NCBI GenBank assembly: GCA_900556585.1
Contig: USPD01000005.1
Span: 1 to 56,981, forward strand
Length of the DNA: 56,981 bases
Reading direction: 5' to 3'
From: an uncultured Eggerthella sp.
GTDB lineage: Bacteria; Actinomycetota; Coriobacteriia; Coriobacteriales; Eggerthellaceae
The position numbers were made by a program, and so were the translations under genes. Below, piece after piece: positions 33,877-43,641 of the stretch; the first letter of the stretch is position 1; the number at the start of each line of letters is the position of its first letter. The notes beneath the pieces are model-generated. The model had not been told where the DNA came from. It saw only the letters and a list, made by a program, of their open reading frames with translations, and did not search any database.

Positions 33877-35547
33877 ATGTTTGCTTCAAATAACAAACCA
33901 ACAAAACGTTCTGCTCATCCAAGAAAGAGCATGAAACGCATTAATCAGGCCTCTCAGTCTGCTTCGCGTACTCCGCGAAAACAGCAGAGCGTGGGGTCTT
34001 ATGACCGTTCTTCTTATGGACACCAAGGCGGCTCTTCGTCATCTCAATCACGTCGCAATCCTGTAGGTGCAGAGGCTTATAGCGCAAGCAATTATGGCTC
34101 TTCCACTCATCGTTCTACTGGTGGGTATGTTCCAGTTACGCCTGCAGGTGCCAACCAGCGCTATGCACAAAATGCAAAAAGTCGCGAATTTGTTCGACAA
34201 CAGCATGAACGCAAAAAGAAAAGTAAGCGTAAGCGCATAGCACTTATTTCGCTTGCGGTAGTTTGCGTGCTTATGCTTGGTGGTATTGGTGCTGCTTGGG
34301 CTTACATTACCCAGGTAGATAGCTCCTTGCGTGATGATTTAGATGCTGACTTATTGAATTCACTTGCGGTAACCGATTCTCCATCGGATCCGTTTTATAT
34401 GTTATTAATTGGCGCGGATAAATCAGAGGATCGTGATGCGTCAGGTGAATTTGGCGGTTCATACCGAACCGACTCAATGATTCTTGCTCGTGTTGACCCG
34501 CAAGAAAAAGAGGTAACTTTAATTTCCGTACCGCGTGATACACGCGTTAATATACCTGGTCACGGTGAACAAAAGATCAATGCTGCCTATGCTTTTGGTG
34601 GCGCTTCCTTGGCGGTAGATACCGTATCTGAATTGGCAGGTGTTCCTATTAGTCATTATGCCGAAATTGACTTCGATGGATTTAAAGCAGTAGTGGATGC
34701 TTTGGGCGGCGTTGAAGTTGATGTTCCAATGGAAATTAATGACGACATGGCAGGTGGCCACGTAGATGCTGGTCTGCAAACACTCAATGGTGAACAGGCT
34801 TTGATTCTTTGTCGTAGTCGTCATAATTATGACGATATTGGTAATGGTGATGCCATTCGTGCTGCAAATCAGCGTTTAGTTCTTTCTGCCATTATGAAAA
34901 AGGTTATGAATTCTGATGTTGCTACTATTACTAATACGGTATCAACATTAGCGGAATATGTAACGACTGATTATAGTGTGACTGGCTTAATTGGTCTTGC
35001 ACAATCCATGATGGGAATTGATGTTTCCAATAGCGTCTATACAGCGGCAGTTCCTACCACTTCAGTGTATGAAAATGATATTTGGTGGGAAGTTCTTGAT
35101 GAAGCTGCATGGGAAGAAATGATGGATCGTGTAAAGCAAGGTTTGTCTCCTACGGAAGAAACCCAGATTGGCGAAGCATCAGGTGCGACCATGTCATCGG
35201 CTGGTGGCGGCGGATCTGCTAATGCAGATAGTTCAAGTTCGAGCAGTAGTTCATCAGGTAGTGTTTCGCTTTCAGGTGTGCACATATCAGTAAAGAATGG
35301 CTGTGGTATTGCAGGATGTGCTAATGAAGCTGCAGCAAAATTGACTCCTGATGGTGCCATTATTGAAACAGGCAATGCGGACGACTTTAATTATTCGCAA
35401 ACAATCATCGTCTATGAAAATTCTTCTCAAAGCGAGCAAGCTCAGAAAATTGCCGATTTACTGGGTGTTGGACAGGTGAAGCAGAATAACGGAACCTATG
35501 CATTCTCTGGTGATTTTTTAGTTGTGGTTGGTTCTGACTGGGGTTAG
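33877..35547 (+). CDS. LytR-CpsA-Psr (LCP) family glycopolymer transferase with LytR_C domain
   Basis: LCP enzymes attach teichoic-acid-like or capsular polymers from a lipid carrier to peptidoglycan. With the ATG at 33877 the protein has 556 residues; an ATG at 33931 is equally possible since neither has a clear ribosome site. The N-terminal ~110 residues are cytoplasmic, basic and Ser/Gln-rich, followed by one membrane helix (IALISLAVVCVLMLGGIGAA). The LCP domain has YRTDSMIL, SVPRDTRV, KINAAYAFGG and an ICRSRHNYDDIG motif with the conserved Arg residues. A Ser-rich linker leads to a C-terminal LytR_C domain (last ~90). It lies downstream of murT-gatD and fits an envelope-building role. Confidence 0.87.
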   Translation: MFASNNKPTKRSAHPRKSMKRINQASQSASRTPRKQQSVGSYDRSSYGHQGGSSSSQSRRNPVGAEAYSASNYGSSTHRSTGGYVPVTPAGANQRYAQNAKSREFVRQQHERKKKSKRKRIALISLAVVCVLMLGGIGAAWAYITQVDSSLRDDLDADLLNSLAVTDSPSDPFYMLLIGADKSEDRDASGEFGGSYRTDSMILARVDPQEKEVTLISVPRDTRVNIPGHGEQKINAAYAFGGASLAVDTVSELAGVPISHYAEIDFDGFKAVVDALGGVEVDVPMEINDDMAGGHVDAGLQTLNGEQALILCRSRHNYDDIGNGDAIRAANQRLVLSAIMKKVMNSDVATITNTVSTLAEYVTTDYSVTGLIGLAQSMMGIDVSNSVYTAAVPTTSVYENDIWWEVLDEAAWEEMMDRVKQGLSPTEETQIGEASGATMSSAGGGGSANADSSSSSSSSSGSVSLSGVHISVKNGCGIAGCANEAAAKLTPDGAIIETGNADDFNYSQTIIVYENSSQSEQAQKIADLLGVGQVKQNNGTYAFSGDFLVVVGSDWG

Positions 35548-35593
35548 ACGCCATCACCATGAATTGTCTTTAACCCAATTTTCTTTAATCCTA

Positions 35594-35628
35594 AAGGTGT
35601 CTGCAAGTTGCAGGCATCTTTTCTTTTA
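35594..35628 (+). terminator. Intrinsic terminator of the LCP gene
   Basis: A 12-bp stem with two G-U pairs (AAGGTGTCTGCA / TGCAGGCATCTT), 3-nt loop, followed by TTCTTTT. Confidence 0.8.
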
Positions 35629-35662
35629 GCGGGAAAGTTTTATAACGCTTATTGCTCGTAAT

Positions 35663-35806
35663 ATAGTTCGCCACGATTGCTTTTGGCACGGTTCGCTACG
35701 ATTATTCATGACATGGCTCGTCATAGTTGTCCTTGATGCGGTTTGCCGTCACGATTATTCGTGATATGGTTTGCGCCACAACTACTTATGATATGGCTCG
35801 CCACGG
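35663..35806. repeat. Degenerate 25-28 bp tandem array running into the rlmH 3' end
   Basis: Six diverged units (core ATGGCTCGCCACGATTATTC) lie end to end. The rlmH stop codon (35782-35784, minus strand) and its last codons lie in the final two units. Those codons encode the family-conserved RGEPYHK tail, so the array probably grew from the gene end outward. Confidence 0.85.
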
Positions 35807-36225
35807 GAAAATTTGAACGTACGATAAATTTGCTCTAGCAGCACCACACGGGCAAGATTATGCGGCAGGGTAATAGGTCCAAAACTTATACGCTCCGTTG
35901 CGCGTTGTTTTACTTCAGCAGTAACGCCATCGCTGCCACCAATGATGAAAGCTAATTGCGATTCCCCATTAAGCGCGTAGGTGTCAATTTTTGTGGCAAG
36001 TTGTTCGCTAGATACTTCTTTGCCCTTGATGTCTAATAGCAAAATGGGGGTGTGCTCTGGAATGCTTTGCAGAATAAGCTGCGCTTCACGCTCTTTGTTA
36101 GAATCGGGCAATTCTTTTACGGAAACTTTTGCATAGGCGCCTAAGCGTTTCAAATATTCGGCACAGGCATCTTTCCAAAATGACTCTTTTAATTTCCCGA
36201 CGGCAAAAATGCTTATAGACAGCAT
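35782..36225 (-). CDS. rlmH: 23S rRNA (pseudouridine1915-N3)-methyltransferase
   Basis: RlmH is a SPOUT-class methyltransferase that modifies position 1915 in helix 69 of assembled 70S ribosomes. ATG 36225 is preceded by AAAGGAG and gives 147 residues, a little short of the usual ~155-160. The SAM-binding knot is visible as ILLLDIKGKE, FIIGGSDGV and ISFGPITLPHNLARVVLLEQIYR, and the chain ends in RGEPYHK as expected. Both ends of the gene abut degenerate repeats of 25-28 bp period. A longer reading of the frame to 36324 would translate repeat sequence and is rejected. Confidence 0.93.
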   Translation of the reverse strand: MLSISIFAVGKLKESFWKDACAEYLKRLGAYAKVSVKELPDSNKEREAQLILQSIPEHTPILLLDIKGKEVSSEQLATKIDTYALNGESQLAFIIGGSDGVTAEVKQRATERISFGPITLPHNLARVVLLEQIYRTFKFSRGEPYHK

Positions 36226-36260
36226 GAATACTCCTTTACAATAAGGACAAGAAAAGTATA

Positions 36261-36365
36261 AGGGATTGCAGGCTGTGCAGTCCGTGAAGGAATCGCGGAG
36301 CAGCGCAGCCGTAAGGGATTGCAAGCATGTGCAGTTTATAGGGATCGCAAGCCGTGCATAGTTTT
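36261..36365. repeat. 4 x ~26-bp tandem repeat containing the start of the MMPL gene
   Basis: Four units of 26-27 bp (core AGGGATTGCAAGCCGTGCAG) lie between the divergent rlmH and MMPL genes. The GTG start codon of the MMPL gene (36354) lies inside the last unit, and the AGGGA at that unit's start is the only ribosome-site-like sequence before it. Confidence 0.85.
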
Positions 36366-38519
36366 GTAGACAAATTATTCCGTGGGGCGCTAAATCACCG
36401 ACGGGTGGTTATGGTGTTTGCTGCGCTCTTTTTTGTCGCATCAGCTCTTTGCATTCCTAATGTGAAAATAAACTACCAGTTTTCTGACTACTTGCCTGAA
36501 GAAACTGCATCTACTGTTTCTCTTCGAGTAATGGAAGAATCTTTTGATGCTCCAACGCCCAATTCGAACATCATGGTCGAGGGGCTTACGTTAATGCAAG
36601 CAAACGAACTTGCAAATCAGATGGAAGCCATTGAAGGCGTTGAAGATGTGATGTGGCTTGGAACCATATGCGATATTTCAATGCCTCTTGAAACTTATGA
36701 CGATGATATGGTTGCTACTTATAAGAATGGCGATTCGTATCTGTATCAAGTGGCGTTAGACACTTCGTTAGCTATGGATACTATGAATCTTATTCGTGAT
36801 GCAGCATCATTGGTGGGTGCTAGTCAGGTATATATGTCGGGTGATGCTATTAATTCTGCTGTTGCGCAAGGGTCTTCGGATGTAGAAATTCAGCTCATCC
36901 TGGTTATGGCTGTTATTGTTATTTTGGGCTTGTTGCTGTTAACAAGTGAAGCATGGTTTGAGCCAGTATTGTTCTTGTCCATCATTGGCATTTCTATTGT
37001 ATACAACTTAGGTACTAACATTATCTTTGGTGAAATATCATTCATCACGCAGATGTGTGCTGCAGTTTTGCAGCTAGCAGTTTCTATGGACTACGGTATT
37101 GTAATGCTGCATGCATTTCGTGGGTTTAGAGCTCAGGGCATGACTTCGTATGATGCTGCTGTTTCCGCAATGCATAAGGCGGCGGCAGTTATTGCATCGT
37201 CTGCGGCAACTACCTTTTTCGGGTTCCTTTCGCTGTGCGTTATGGCATTCCTTATTGGTGCTGACATGGGCGTGGTCTTGGCGAAAGGTATTGTCTTCAG
37301 CTTCCTGTGCGTATTATTCCTGCTGCCAATTTTGGTACTTTCGAGCGAGAAACTTCTCAATAAAACAGCACATCGAAAGTTCCTACCATCTTTTGATAAG
37401 TTCGCAGCAGTATGCTTGCGCTTAGCGGTGCCATTTACCATCATTATTGCCCTTATTACGGTTCCTGTTTATCTGGGTCAAAAGCAACCGAATTTCGTGT
37501 ATGGCGCTAGTGGATTTGTGGAGCCTGGCTCGGAACTGTACGAAGAGACAAACGCCATCAACGATGCTTTTGGCGCAGACGAACAGTGGGTTATGTTGGT
37601 GCCTGAGGGCGATTGGGGTCGCGAACTCCAAATGGTGCAGCGCATCGAAGACTTGGATGATGTAACAGCGGTAACTTCGTATGTCACTGCAGTTTCTGCC
37701 AATATTCCTACTGCAATGGTGCCCGCTGATAGCTTGTCGCAGCTTGTTGCAAATGGTTATTCGCGCATTGTTGTTTCAACGTCGGTCGAAGGGGAAACCG
37801 ACGAAGCGTTCGCTCTGGTGCAAACGCTGCGCGATATTGCCAACGAATTTTACCCCGAAGAAAACTATTTAGTAGGTTCGGCGGTTACATCGTACGACAT
37901 GTCGCTCATCGTAAATGATGACTCTATGCGTATTTTCATAGCGTCAGTTTTGGCGATTGGTTTGGTGCTATTGGTGATGTTCCGTAGTATCAGCATTCCA
38001 CTTATGCTGCTGCTTACTATTGAAATATCTATTTGGATTAACTTGGCAATTCCGTACTTTATGGGCGAAACCATCCAGTACATTGGTTACCTTATTATTA
38101 GTGCGATTATGTTGGGCGCAACGGTGGACTATACCATCATTTTGTCGCGCGCTTATTTGGATAGGCGTGCCGAAATGGAAAAGCATCAGGCAATGCTTTC
38201 CGCTATTTCGGATTCGGCCATAACTATTCTTACATCGGCTACTATTCTTACGGTTTGCGGTGCCTTTATTGGCATTATTTCAAGTAATGGAGTTATTGCA
38301 GGATTAGGCACTTTAATCGGCCGCGGAGCCTTCATTGCTGCGCTTAATACATTCCTGCTGCTTCCTATTTTGTTCATGCTGCTTGATAAGGTGGTGGAAA
38401 AAACCACATGGAAAGCGCGTTTCTATCATGGCGAAACGGCGCGTTCGGTAGTTGCGCAGGCTGCAGCTGGGCAAGCAGTCACGACTTCAAAACAACAATT
38501 ACCTTCGGATAAGGACTAG
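36354..38519 (+). CDS. MMPL/RND-family transporter
   Basis: The 721-residue protein has the duplicated RND layout. A first membrane helix (~15-35) precedes an extracellular loop (~36-175) and a block of five helices (~178-345). A second helix (~363), loop (~385-515) and five-helix block (~520-695) complete it. Conserved pieces are QLAVSMDYGIVMLHAFR and GATVDYTIILSRAY, each with the Asp-Tyr pair of proton-relay helices. MMPL proteins export lipids, wall precursors or peptides. The GTG start at 36354 lies in a repeat unit and has a weak ribosome site. The secreted 570-residue gene follows after 5 bp, so the two form an operon and probably a functional pair. Confidence 0.87.
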   Translation: MHSFVDKLFRGALNHRRVVMVFAALFFVASALCIPNVKINYQFSDYLPEETASTVSLRVMEESFDAPTPNSNIMVEGLTLMQANELANQMEAIEGVEDVMWLGTICDISMPLETYDDDMVATYKNGDSYLYQVALDTSLAMDTMNLIRDAASLVGASQVYMSGDAINSAVAQGSSDVEIQLILVMAVIVILGLLLLTSEAWFEPVLFLSIIGISIVYNLGTNIIFGEISFITQMCAAVLQLAVSMDYGIVMLHAFRGFRAQGMTSYDAAVSAMHKAAAVIASSAATTFFGFLSLCVMAFLIGADMGVVLAKGIVFSFLCVLFLLPILVLSSEKLLNKTAHRKFLPSFDKFAAVCLRLAVPFTIIIALITVPVYLGQKQPNFVYGASGFVEPGSELYEETNAINDAFGADEQWVMLVPEGDWGRELQMVQRIEDLDDVTAVTSYVTAVSANIPTAMVPADSLSQLVANGYSRIVVSTSVEGETDEAFALVQTLRDIANEFYPEENYLVGSAVTSYDMSLIVNDDSMRIFIASVLAIGLVLLVMFRSISIPLMLLLTIEISIWINLAIPYFMGETIQYIGYLIISAIMLGATVDYTIILSRAYLDRRAEMEKHQAMLSAISDSAITILTSATILTVCGAFIGIISSNGVIAGLGTLIGRGAFIAALNTFLLLPILFMLLDKVVEKTTWKARFYHGETARSVVAQAAAGQAVTTSKQQLPSDKD

Positions 38520-38524
38520 ATCGT

Positions 38525-40237
38525 ATGCGCTATTCAAATTCTGAACATACGAATTCAACAAAACAAGGCAGAATGCTAAAGTCAGCCGCTGCGGTGGTAG
38601 TGGCACTGGTATTGTTGGCGCTTGCCGTTCCCCTTACTGCTGCACCAGTTATGGTGAATGCTGAAGAAGCTTCTCAAAACAGTACTGCCTCTCAGGAAAT
38701 TGCTGGTGATATCAGCGCGCCTGTTGATGTTTCGGGATCAGCGGAAAAGCAGGAGGTGGTATACGCTTCGCTCAATAATGCGGGCGGCATGAATAGCGTT
38801 TATGTAGTGAATGTTTTAAAGGCTGCTGCAGGGCAAACCGTTCAAGATTTTGGAACGTATGACCAGGTAGTGAACTTGACTGATACGTCTACAATTAACC
38901 AGCTTTCTGATTCAGTAATTCTCACCATGCCTGAAAGCGAAACTGCTTCAGATACCGAATTTTCTTATCAGGGAAGTGTTCCTAATGCCCAAATTCCATG
39001 GAATATTTCAATTACGTATTTGCTGGATGGGCAAGAAATTTCTGCAGAGGATTTAGCGGGTAAAACGGGTTCGTTGGAGTTGCGCATCGAAACAGCCCAA
39101 AATCAGTCGGTTGATCCGCGCTACTACGAAAACTACCTTATGCAAATAACCTGCACGCTCCCTATGAAAAACGCTACCAACGTTAAAACCGACCAGGGAT
39201 CAATCGCGCTTTCTGGTTCAGATGTAACGGTTAGTTTCATGGTTATGCCCGATGCGGATGGGAACGTGAGCTTGAGTGCTGATGTAACTAATTTTGAAAT
39301 GAGTGGCATTAGCTTTGCGGCTATTCCATTTTCGATGGCACTTGATTTTCCCGATACGGACAGCTTAGTTTCTCAGTTTGATGCCCTTATTGATGGAACC
39401 GAACAGCTGCATTCTGGCGCCCAAGATTTAGCGGCGGGGGTATCAAGTGTTGATGCGGCAACGAAACAGGCTGCAACGGGTGCAGCTAACTTGGCTACGG
39501 GCGCAACTCAAATGACGCAAGGCTTGCAGCAGTATCAGCAGGGGTTGCGTGATAGTGCTGCGGCGGCACAGGATTCAGTTTCTGAAGAAGATATAGCGGA
39601 TGCTCGTCAAAACTATGAGGCAGCACTTGGTGAATATGCTGCTGCATTTACGGTGGCATATGAGCAGGTAATGACTGAAAATCCACAGATGACTCAGCAA
39701 GAGGCACTGCAGGCAGCAGCTCAGCAACTCGCGGGTTCTTCTCAAGAACAAGCTATGAATGCTGCATTGCAAAGCTTGCTTACAGTTGTTTCCACTCAAA
39801 TAGCATCTCAGGGTGCAGCCGAAGCTCTAACGGGTGCTGCTGACGGCTTAGGGTCAGTTGATGACGTCTCATCGCTCTTAGGAGGCAGTGCTTCGCTCGG
39901 CACCGGTGCGCAAGAGTTAGCAAACGGTCTTGACCAGCTCGCGGGTGGCACGGGCGAATTAGCCTCTGGCGTTGGATCGCTTACGGAGGGTACTCAAACT
40001 CTTGCTCAGGAAACCCAGGGAATTCCTGACAAGGTGCAAGCTGAAATAGATGCGCTAATGGCAACCTATGACAAATCGGACTTTGAGCCGGCAAGTTTTA
40101 CCAGTTCGAAAAATACCAATGTTACACTGGTGCAATTCGTAATGACTACCGATTCCATCAAGGTTGCTGAGCCGGAACAGCCAGAAGAACCCGAAGCGGA
40201 AGAAACGCTTTTGGATAAGTTCTTTGCGCTGTTTTAG
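38525..40237 (+). CDS. Secreted protein with coiled, YhgE/Pip-like Gly-Ala heptad repeats
   Basis: The 570-residue chain starts with a basic stretch and a signal peptide or anchor (~17-45). A beta-rich domain comes next (~75-285). Then come long helical repeats of the kind SGAQDLAAGVSSVDAATKQAATGA and LGTGAQELANGLDQLAGGTGELASGVGSL, as in YhgE/Pip and related cell-surface proteins. No second membrane helix is evident; it ends in LDKFFALF. It follows the MMPL gene by 5 bp. Pairs of MMPL transporters with such coiled exported proteins occur in Gram-positives, where the second is thought to span or organise the envelope. Function is not established. Confidence 0.75.
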   Translation: MRYSNSEHTNSTKQGRMLKSAAAVVVALVLLALAVPLTAAPVMVNAEEASQNSTASQEIAGDISAPVDVSGSAEKQEVVYASLNNAGGMNSVYVVNVLKAAAGQTVQDFGTYDQVVNLTDTSTINQLSDSVILTMPESETASDTEFSYQGSVPNAQIPWNISITYLLDGQEISAEDLAGKTGSLELRIETAQNQSVDPRYYENYLMQITCTLPMKNATNVKTDQGSIALSGSDVTVSFMVMPDADGNVSLSADVTNFEMSGISFAAIPFSMALDFPDTDSLVSQFDALIDGTEQLHSGAQDLAAGVSSVDAATKQAATGAANLATGATQMTQGLQQYQQGLRDSAAAAQDSVSEEDIADARQNYEAALGEYAAAFTVAYEQVMTENPQMTQQEALQAAAQQLAGSSQEQAMNAALQSLLTVVSTQIASQGAAEALTGAADGLGSVDDVSSLLGGSASLGTGAQELANGLDQLAGGTGELASGVGSLTEGTQTLAQETQGIPDKVQAEIDALMATYDKSDFEPASFTSSKNTNVTLVQFVMTTDSIKVAEPEQPEEPEAEETLLDKFFALF

Positions 40238-40334
40238 TGATAACGAAGCTCGCAAGCCGTTTTGATACTGCTCATATCCTTGGGGAACGGTATGATAGGC
40301 AAGAAAAGTAAACCCTAGAAAACAAGGAATTCCT

Positions 40335-41693
40335 ATGTCTCTTCCTGCATCTAATGTAAATAAGCAAGCAGACAATCGCACCACCATGGAATTGGGCGCT
40401 TGTTTGCCTATGACCGCCGAAGTAAAAGACGATCATCTGTTTATTGGTGGCGTCGACATGGTTGAATTGGCGCACGAATATGGCACTGCGCTATATGTGT
40501 ACGATGAAGCGGATTTGGTAAACCGCATGGACACCTATCGTGATGCCTTTAGAACGCGCTATCCCAATTCTGATATTGCTTATGCAAGCAAGGCATTTTT
40601 AAACAAGGCGGTTTGTCGCTTGGCTGATCAGCACGGCATGTGCTTGGACGTTTCTGGCGGTGGTGAGCTGGCTGTTGCTCGTGCCGTTGGTTTTCCTATG
40701 GATCGCGTTATTGTGCACGGTAACAATAAAACACCTCAGGAATTGCGTGAGGCAATTGAAGCGGGTGCTGGACGTATCGTAGTTGATTCTCGCATTGAGC
40801 TCGCTCGTGTTTCTGCTATTGCTCAGGAAATGGGTGTAACGCAGGATATTTATATGCGCATTACACCAGGTGTTGAGGCGGACACCCACGAATACATTCG
40901 CACTGGTTGTGAGGACTCAAAATTTGGCTTCACCATGCGTGAGGATTTTGCATTCACCTGTGTGCGCGATGCGCTGGATGCACCTAACGTTCGTTTGGCT
41001 GGTTTGCATATGCATATTGGCTCACAAATTTTTGCCCTTCATTCATTTGGTGAAGCAATTGACGTTATTGTTGAATTTGCTCACCGCATCAAGGAAACCT
41101 ACGGTTATGAAATTGAAGAAATTGACGTAGGTGGTGGCTTGGGCATTGCCTATACCGCTGAAGACAAACCTTCTTCTATTGAGGACTTTGCCGAAATTAC
41201 CACTTCAGAAATGATCAAGGCATGCGAAAAGTATGGCTTGAAGCAGCCTCGTCTAGTGTGCGAACCTGGTCGTTCATTGGTGGCTACGCCGGGCGTAACA
41301 CTGTATACCGTTGGTATTTTGAAAACTTTGCCAGGTATCCGCAAGTATGTAGCTATTGACGGTGGTATGTCTGACAATATTCGCACCGCGCTTTACCACG
41401 CAGAATACGAACCTGTAATCGCTAATAAGGCTGGGCAGCCTCGTACTGAAATTGTGACACTGTGCGGTAAACATTGTGAAAGCGGCGATGCGGTAGCATT
41501 GGACGCTTCCATTCAACATCCCGACTTGGGTGATATTGTTTGTGTATTTGGCACAGGCGCTTATTGTCATTCCATGTCAAGCAACTATAATGGTCAGCCT
41601 CGACCGGGCATTGTATTTGTAAAGGATGGAGTGGCGCGCTTAGTTACCCGTCGTGAAACCTATGATGATTTGATGGCATGTGATATTGATTAA
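40335..41693 (+). CDS. lysA: Diaminopimelate decarboxylase
   Basis: This PLP enzyme (alanine racemase fold) makes L-lysine from meso-diaminopimelate. It has 452 residues; the ATG has AAGGA upstream. PLP lysine K86 is in AYASKAFLN. Other motifs are HGNNKT, LHMHIGSQIF, DVGGGLGIAY, CEPGRSLVATPG and LCGKHCESGDA, with the active-site Cys in the last. A terminator follows, and hom lies 209 bp downstream on the same strand, placing two aspartate-family genes together. Confidence 0.94.
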   Translation: MSLPASNVNKQADNRTTMELGACLPMTAEVKDDHLFIGGVDMVELAHEYGTALYVYDEADLVNRMDTYRDAFRTRYPNSDIAYASKAFLNKAVCRLADQHGMCLDVSGGGELAVARAVGFPMDRVIVHGNNKTPQELREAIEAGAGRIVVDSRIELARVSAIAQEMGVTQDIYMRITPGVEADTHEYIRTGCEDSKFGFTMREDFAFTCVRDALDAPNVRLAGLHMHIGSQIFALHSFGEAIDVIVEFAHRIKETYGYEIEEIDVGGGLGIAYTAEDKPSSIEDFAEITTSEMIKACEKYGLKQPRLVCEPGRSLVATPGVTLYTVGILKTLPGIRKYVAIDGGMSDNIRTALYHAEYEPVIANKAGQPRTEIVTLCGKHCESGDAVALDASIQHPDLGDIVCVFGTGAYCHSMSSNYNGQPRPGIVFVKDGVARLVTRRETYDDLMACDID

Positions 41694-41804
41694 GAACTTG
41701 CGAAATATCGGCTTTGATTATGCAGTGAAGCGGTTGCTGTTGGTATATCGCGTACAGGCACGCGCGCGTTATGCTTGCAAGTACCTGATACCGTGAACTT
41801 TGAT

Positions 41805-41842
41805 GCGCTCTCTGGTGGAAGAACGGCTAGGGAGCGCTTTTT
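41805..41842 (+). terminator. lysA: Intrinsic terminator after lysA
   Basis: GCGCTCTCT pairs with AGGGAGCGC (one mismatch) around a 15-nt loop; five T follow. It suggests that hom is mainly transcribed separately. Confidence 0.8.
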
Positions 41843-41902
41843 GTATACAATGCAAGAACCTAAAGTATTACGTTCTGCGCTACGTAGAAAGGGGTCATAT
41901 TT

Positions 41903-43189
41903 ATGGCTGTCAAGATTGGCTTGGTTGGAACAGGCACGGTTGGTGGCGGCTGCTTGGATATTCTGAGCAACCACAAACAAGATTTCCTTCGCCATTTTGG
42001 GATTGATCTTGAGCTGACACGGGTTTGTTCTCGCAGCTCAGAGCAGGCAGCTTCGCGTGGCTTGCAGGATATTTTCACTACCGACTATCACGATATTATC
42101 AATGACCCTGAAATTGATATTGTGGTGGAACTTATTGGTGGTACGGGCGTTGCTAAAGACGTTATTGTTGAGGCTCTTCAAGCAGGCAAACACGTTGTAA
42201 CTGCCAACAAGGCCATTATGGCTTCGGCGGGCGAAGAAATCATGGGCCTTGCTGAAGAAAAGGGCTTGGAAATTGCGTTTGAAGCAAGCGTTGGTGGCGG
42301 TATTCCTATTATTGATCCACTAAAACATTCGCTTATTGCAAATCAGATTGATTCCATTATGGGTATCGTAAACGGTACGACTAACTACATGCTTACTCGT
42401 ATGGATGAAAACGGCATGGATTATGATGCTGCACTTAAGGAAGCCCAGGAGCGCGGCTTTGCTGAGGCGGATCCTACGGCCGATGTTGATGGACATGACG
42501 CTGCGGCAAAAATTGCTATTTTGGCATCTATTGCGTTCAATTCGCGTGTAACGATTGATCAGGTATACACCGAAGGCATTCGCCGTATTTCTCCCATTGA
42601 CTTGGCAATGGCGCACGATTCGGGCTATGTAGTAAAGCTGGTTGCTCATGCTCGCCGTTCCGAAAAAGGCATTGATGTGCGCGTACATCCAACAATGATT
42701 CCTGAAAATCATCAGTTGGCAACAGTTAACGGCGTATTCAATGCAATTTTTGTTGAAGGTGATGCTGTTGGTCAAACTATGTTCTTTGGTGAAGGTGCTG
42801 GTGCAGGACCTGCTGCAAGTGCCGTAATGGGTGATGTGCTGGAGGTTGCACGTCATATTCAGATGGGTATTAAGCCTATTGTTGGTTGCACCTGTACTGA
42901 CAACTTGCCCATTATTTCTATGGATGATTTGCATACCAAGTACTACATTCGCTTTGTTGTGGCGGACCGTCCTGGCGTTCTGGCAGCAGCTGCAGATATT
43001 TTTGCGAAGAATGGCGTTTCAGTTCGTATGGTTACCCAGCGCGGTAATGCAGCACGCGAAGATGTGAATTTAGTATTTGTCACCCATACTGCCGAAGAAC
43101 GTAAGGTTCGCAAAACTATTGATGAAATTTTGTCGCTTGAAGATGTAGTAACGGGTGGCTATCCTTCTGTTATTCGCGTTCAGGGTTAG
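41903..43189 (+). CDS. hom: Homoserine dehydrogenase
   Basis: The enzyme reduces aspartate semialdehyde to homoserine for threonine and methionine synthesis. The 428-residue chain begins with the nucleotide-binding loop GLVGTGTVGGG. Then come the conserved ANKAIMA, the catalytic region GGGIPIIDPLKHS and GIVNGTTNYMLTRM, and EADPTADVDGHDAAAKIAIL. A C-terminal ACT domain (~350-428, YIRFVVADRPGVLA) suggests feedback control, typically by threonine. AAAGGGG precedes the ATG. It follows lysA. Confidence 0.95.
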   Translation: MAVKIGLVGTGTVGGGCLDILSNHKQDFLRHFGIDLELTRVCSRSSEQAASRGLQDIFTTDYHDIINDPEIDIVVELIGGTGVAKDVIVEALQAGKHVVTANKAIMASAGEEIMGLAEEKGLEIAFEASVGGGIPIIDPLKHSLIANQIDSIMGIVNGTTNYMLTRMDENGMDYDAALKEAQERGFAEADPTADVDGHDAAAKIAILASIAFNSRVTIDQVYTEGIRRISPIDLAMAHDSGYVVKLVAHARRSEKGIDVRVHPTMIPENHQLATVNGVFNAIFVEGDAVGQTMFFGEGAGAGPAASAVMGDVLEVARHIQMGIKPIVGCTCTDNLPIISMDDLHTKYYIRFVVADRPGVLAAAADIFAKNGVSVRMVTQRGNAAREDVNLVFVTHTAEERKVRKTIDEILSLEDVVTGGYPSVIRVQG

Positions 43190-43641
43190 TGACAGTCTTT
43201 TGCATGGTGTAATAGCTATTGCGAGTTAGCGATATGATCATTCTCTTCTAACAATACAGTTTGCTTCTACATTCAAAAAAGTCCCTAATAGGGACTTTTT
43301 TGAATGTAATGGTTCTTGTTTCATGCAGTACTGTCTTTAGCGGTTTTAGTTTGTTTGGCATTGCATGAACTGTCTCGCAGACATTACGATCCAGACTCTT
43401 GTTGCGTTCTTGCTGGGACACCGAAGGTTTTCTGGCTCGCCCTGTGATGGATTTTTGGGATGAATGATGTGAATTAGTTCAGAAGTATTTGATTTATGGG
43501 GCTGAATAATCTAACTGTATAAAAAACCAACATTGATCAGGTGCTTATTGCGGTGTAAAGTAATTCTTACAAAATTTATTTCTACAACTAAATAGCCATA
43601 ATCGGGACTGCAGGACGCTAGTGAATGTAGTTTCTTAAATT
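43190..43641. other. Intergenic region: terminator, then decayed sequence before a gene remnant
   Basis: After the terminator at 43269-43307 there is ~330 bp without a supported gene. In frame with the downstream ATPase remnant, translation runs upstream only a few codons before a stop, and no Walker A or B motif can be found. The missing front of that gene therefore appears deleted. Confidence 0.6.
43269..43307. terminator. Perfect 18-bp inverted repeat, bidirectional terminator
   Basis: ACATTCAAAAAAGTCCCT is followed by a 3-nt loop and its exact complement. It has an A-run on one side of the core and a T-run on the other, the standard shape of a bidirectional terminator. It serves hom. Confidence 0.9.
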
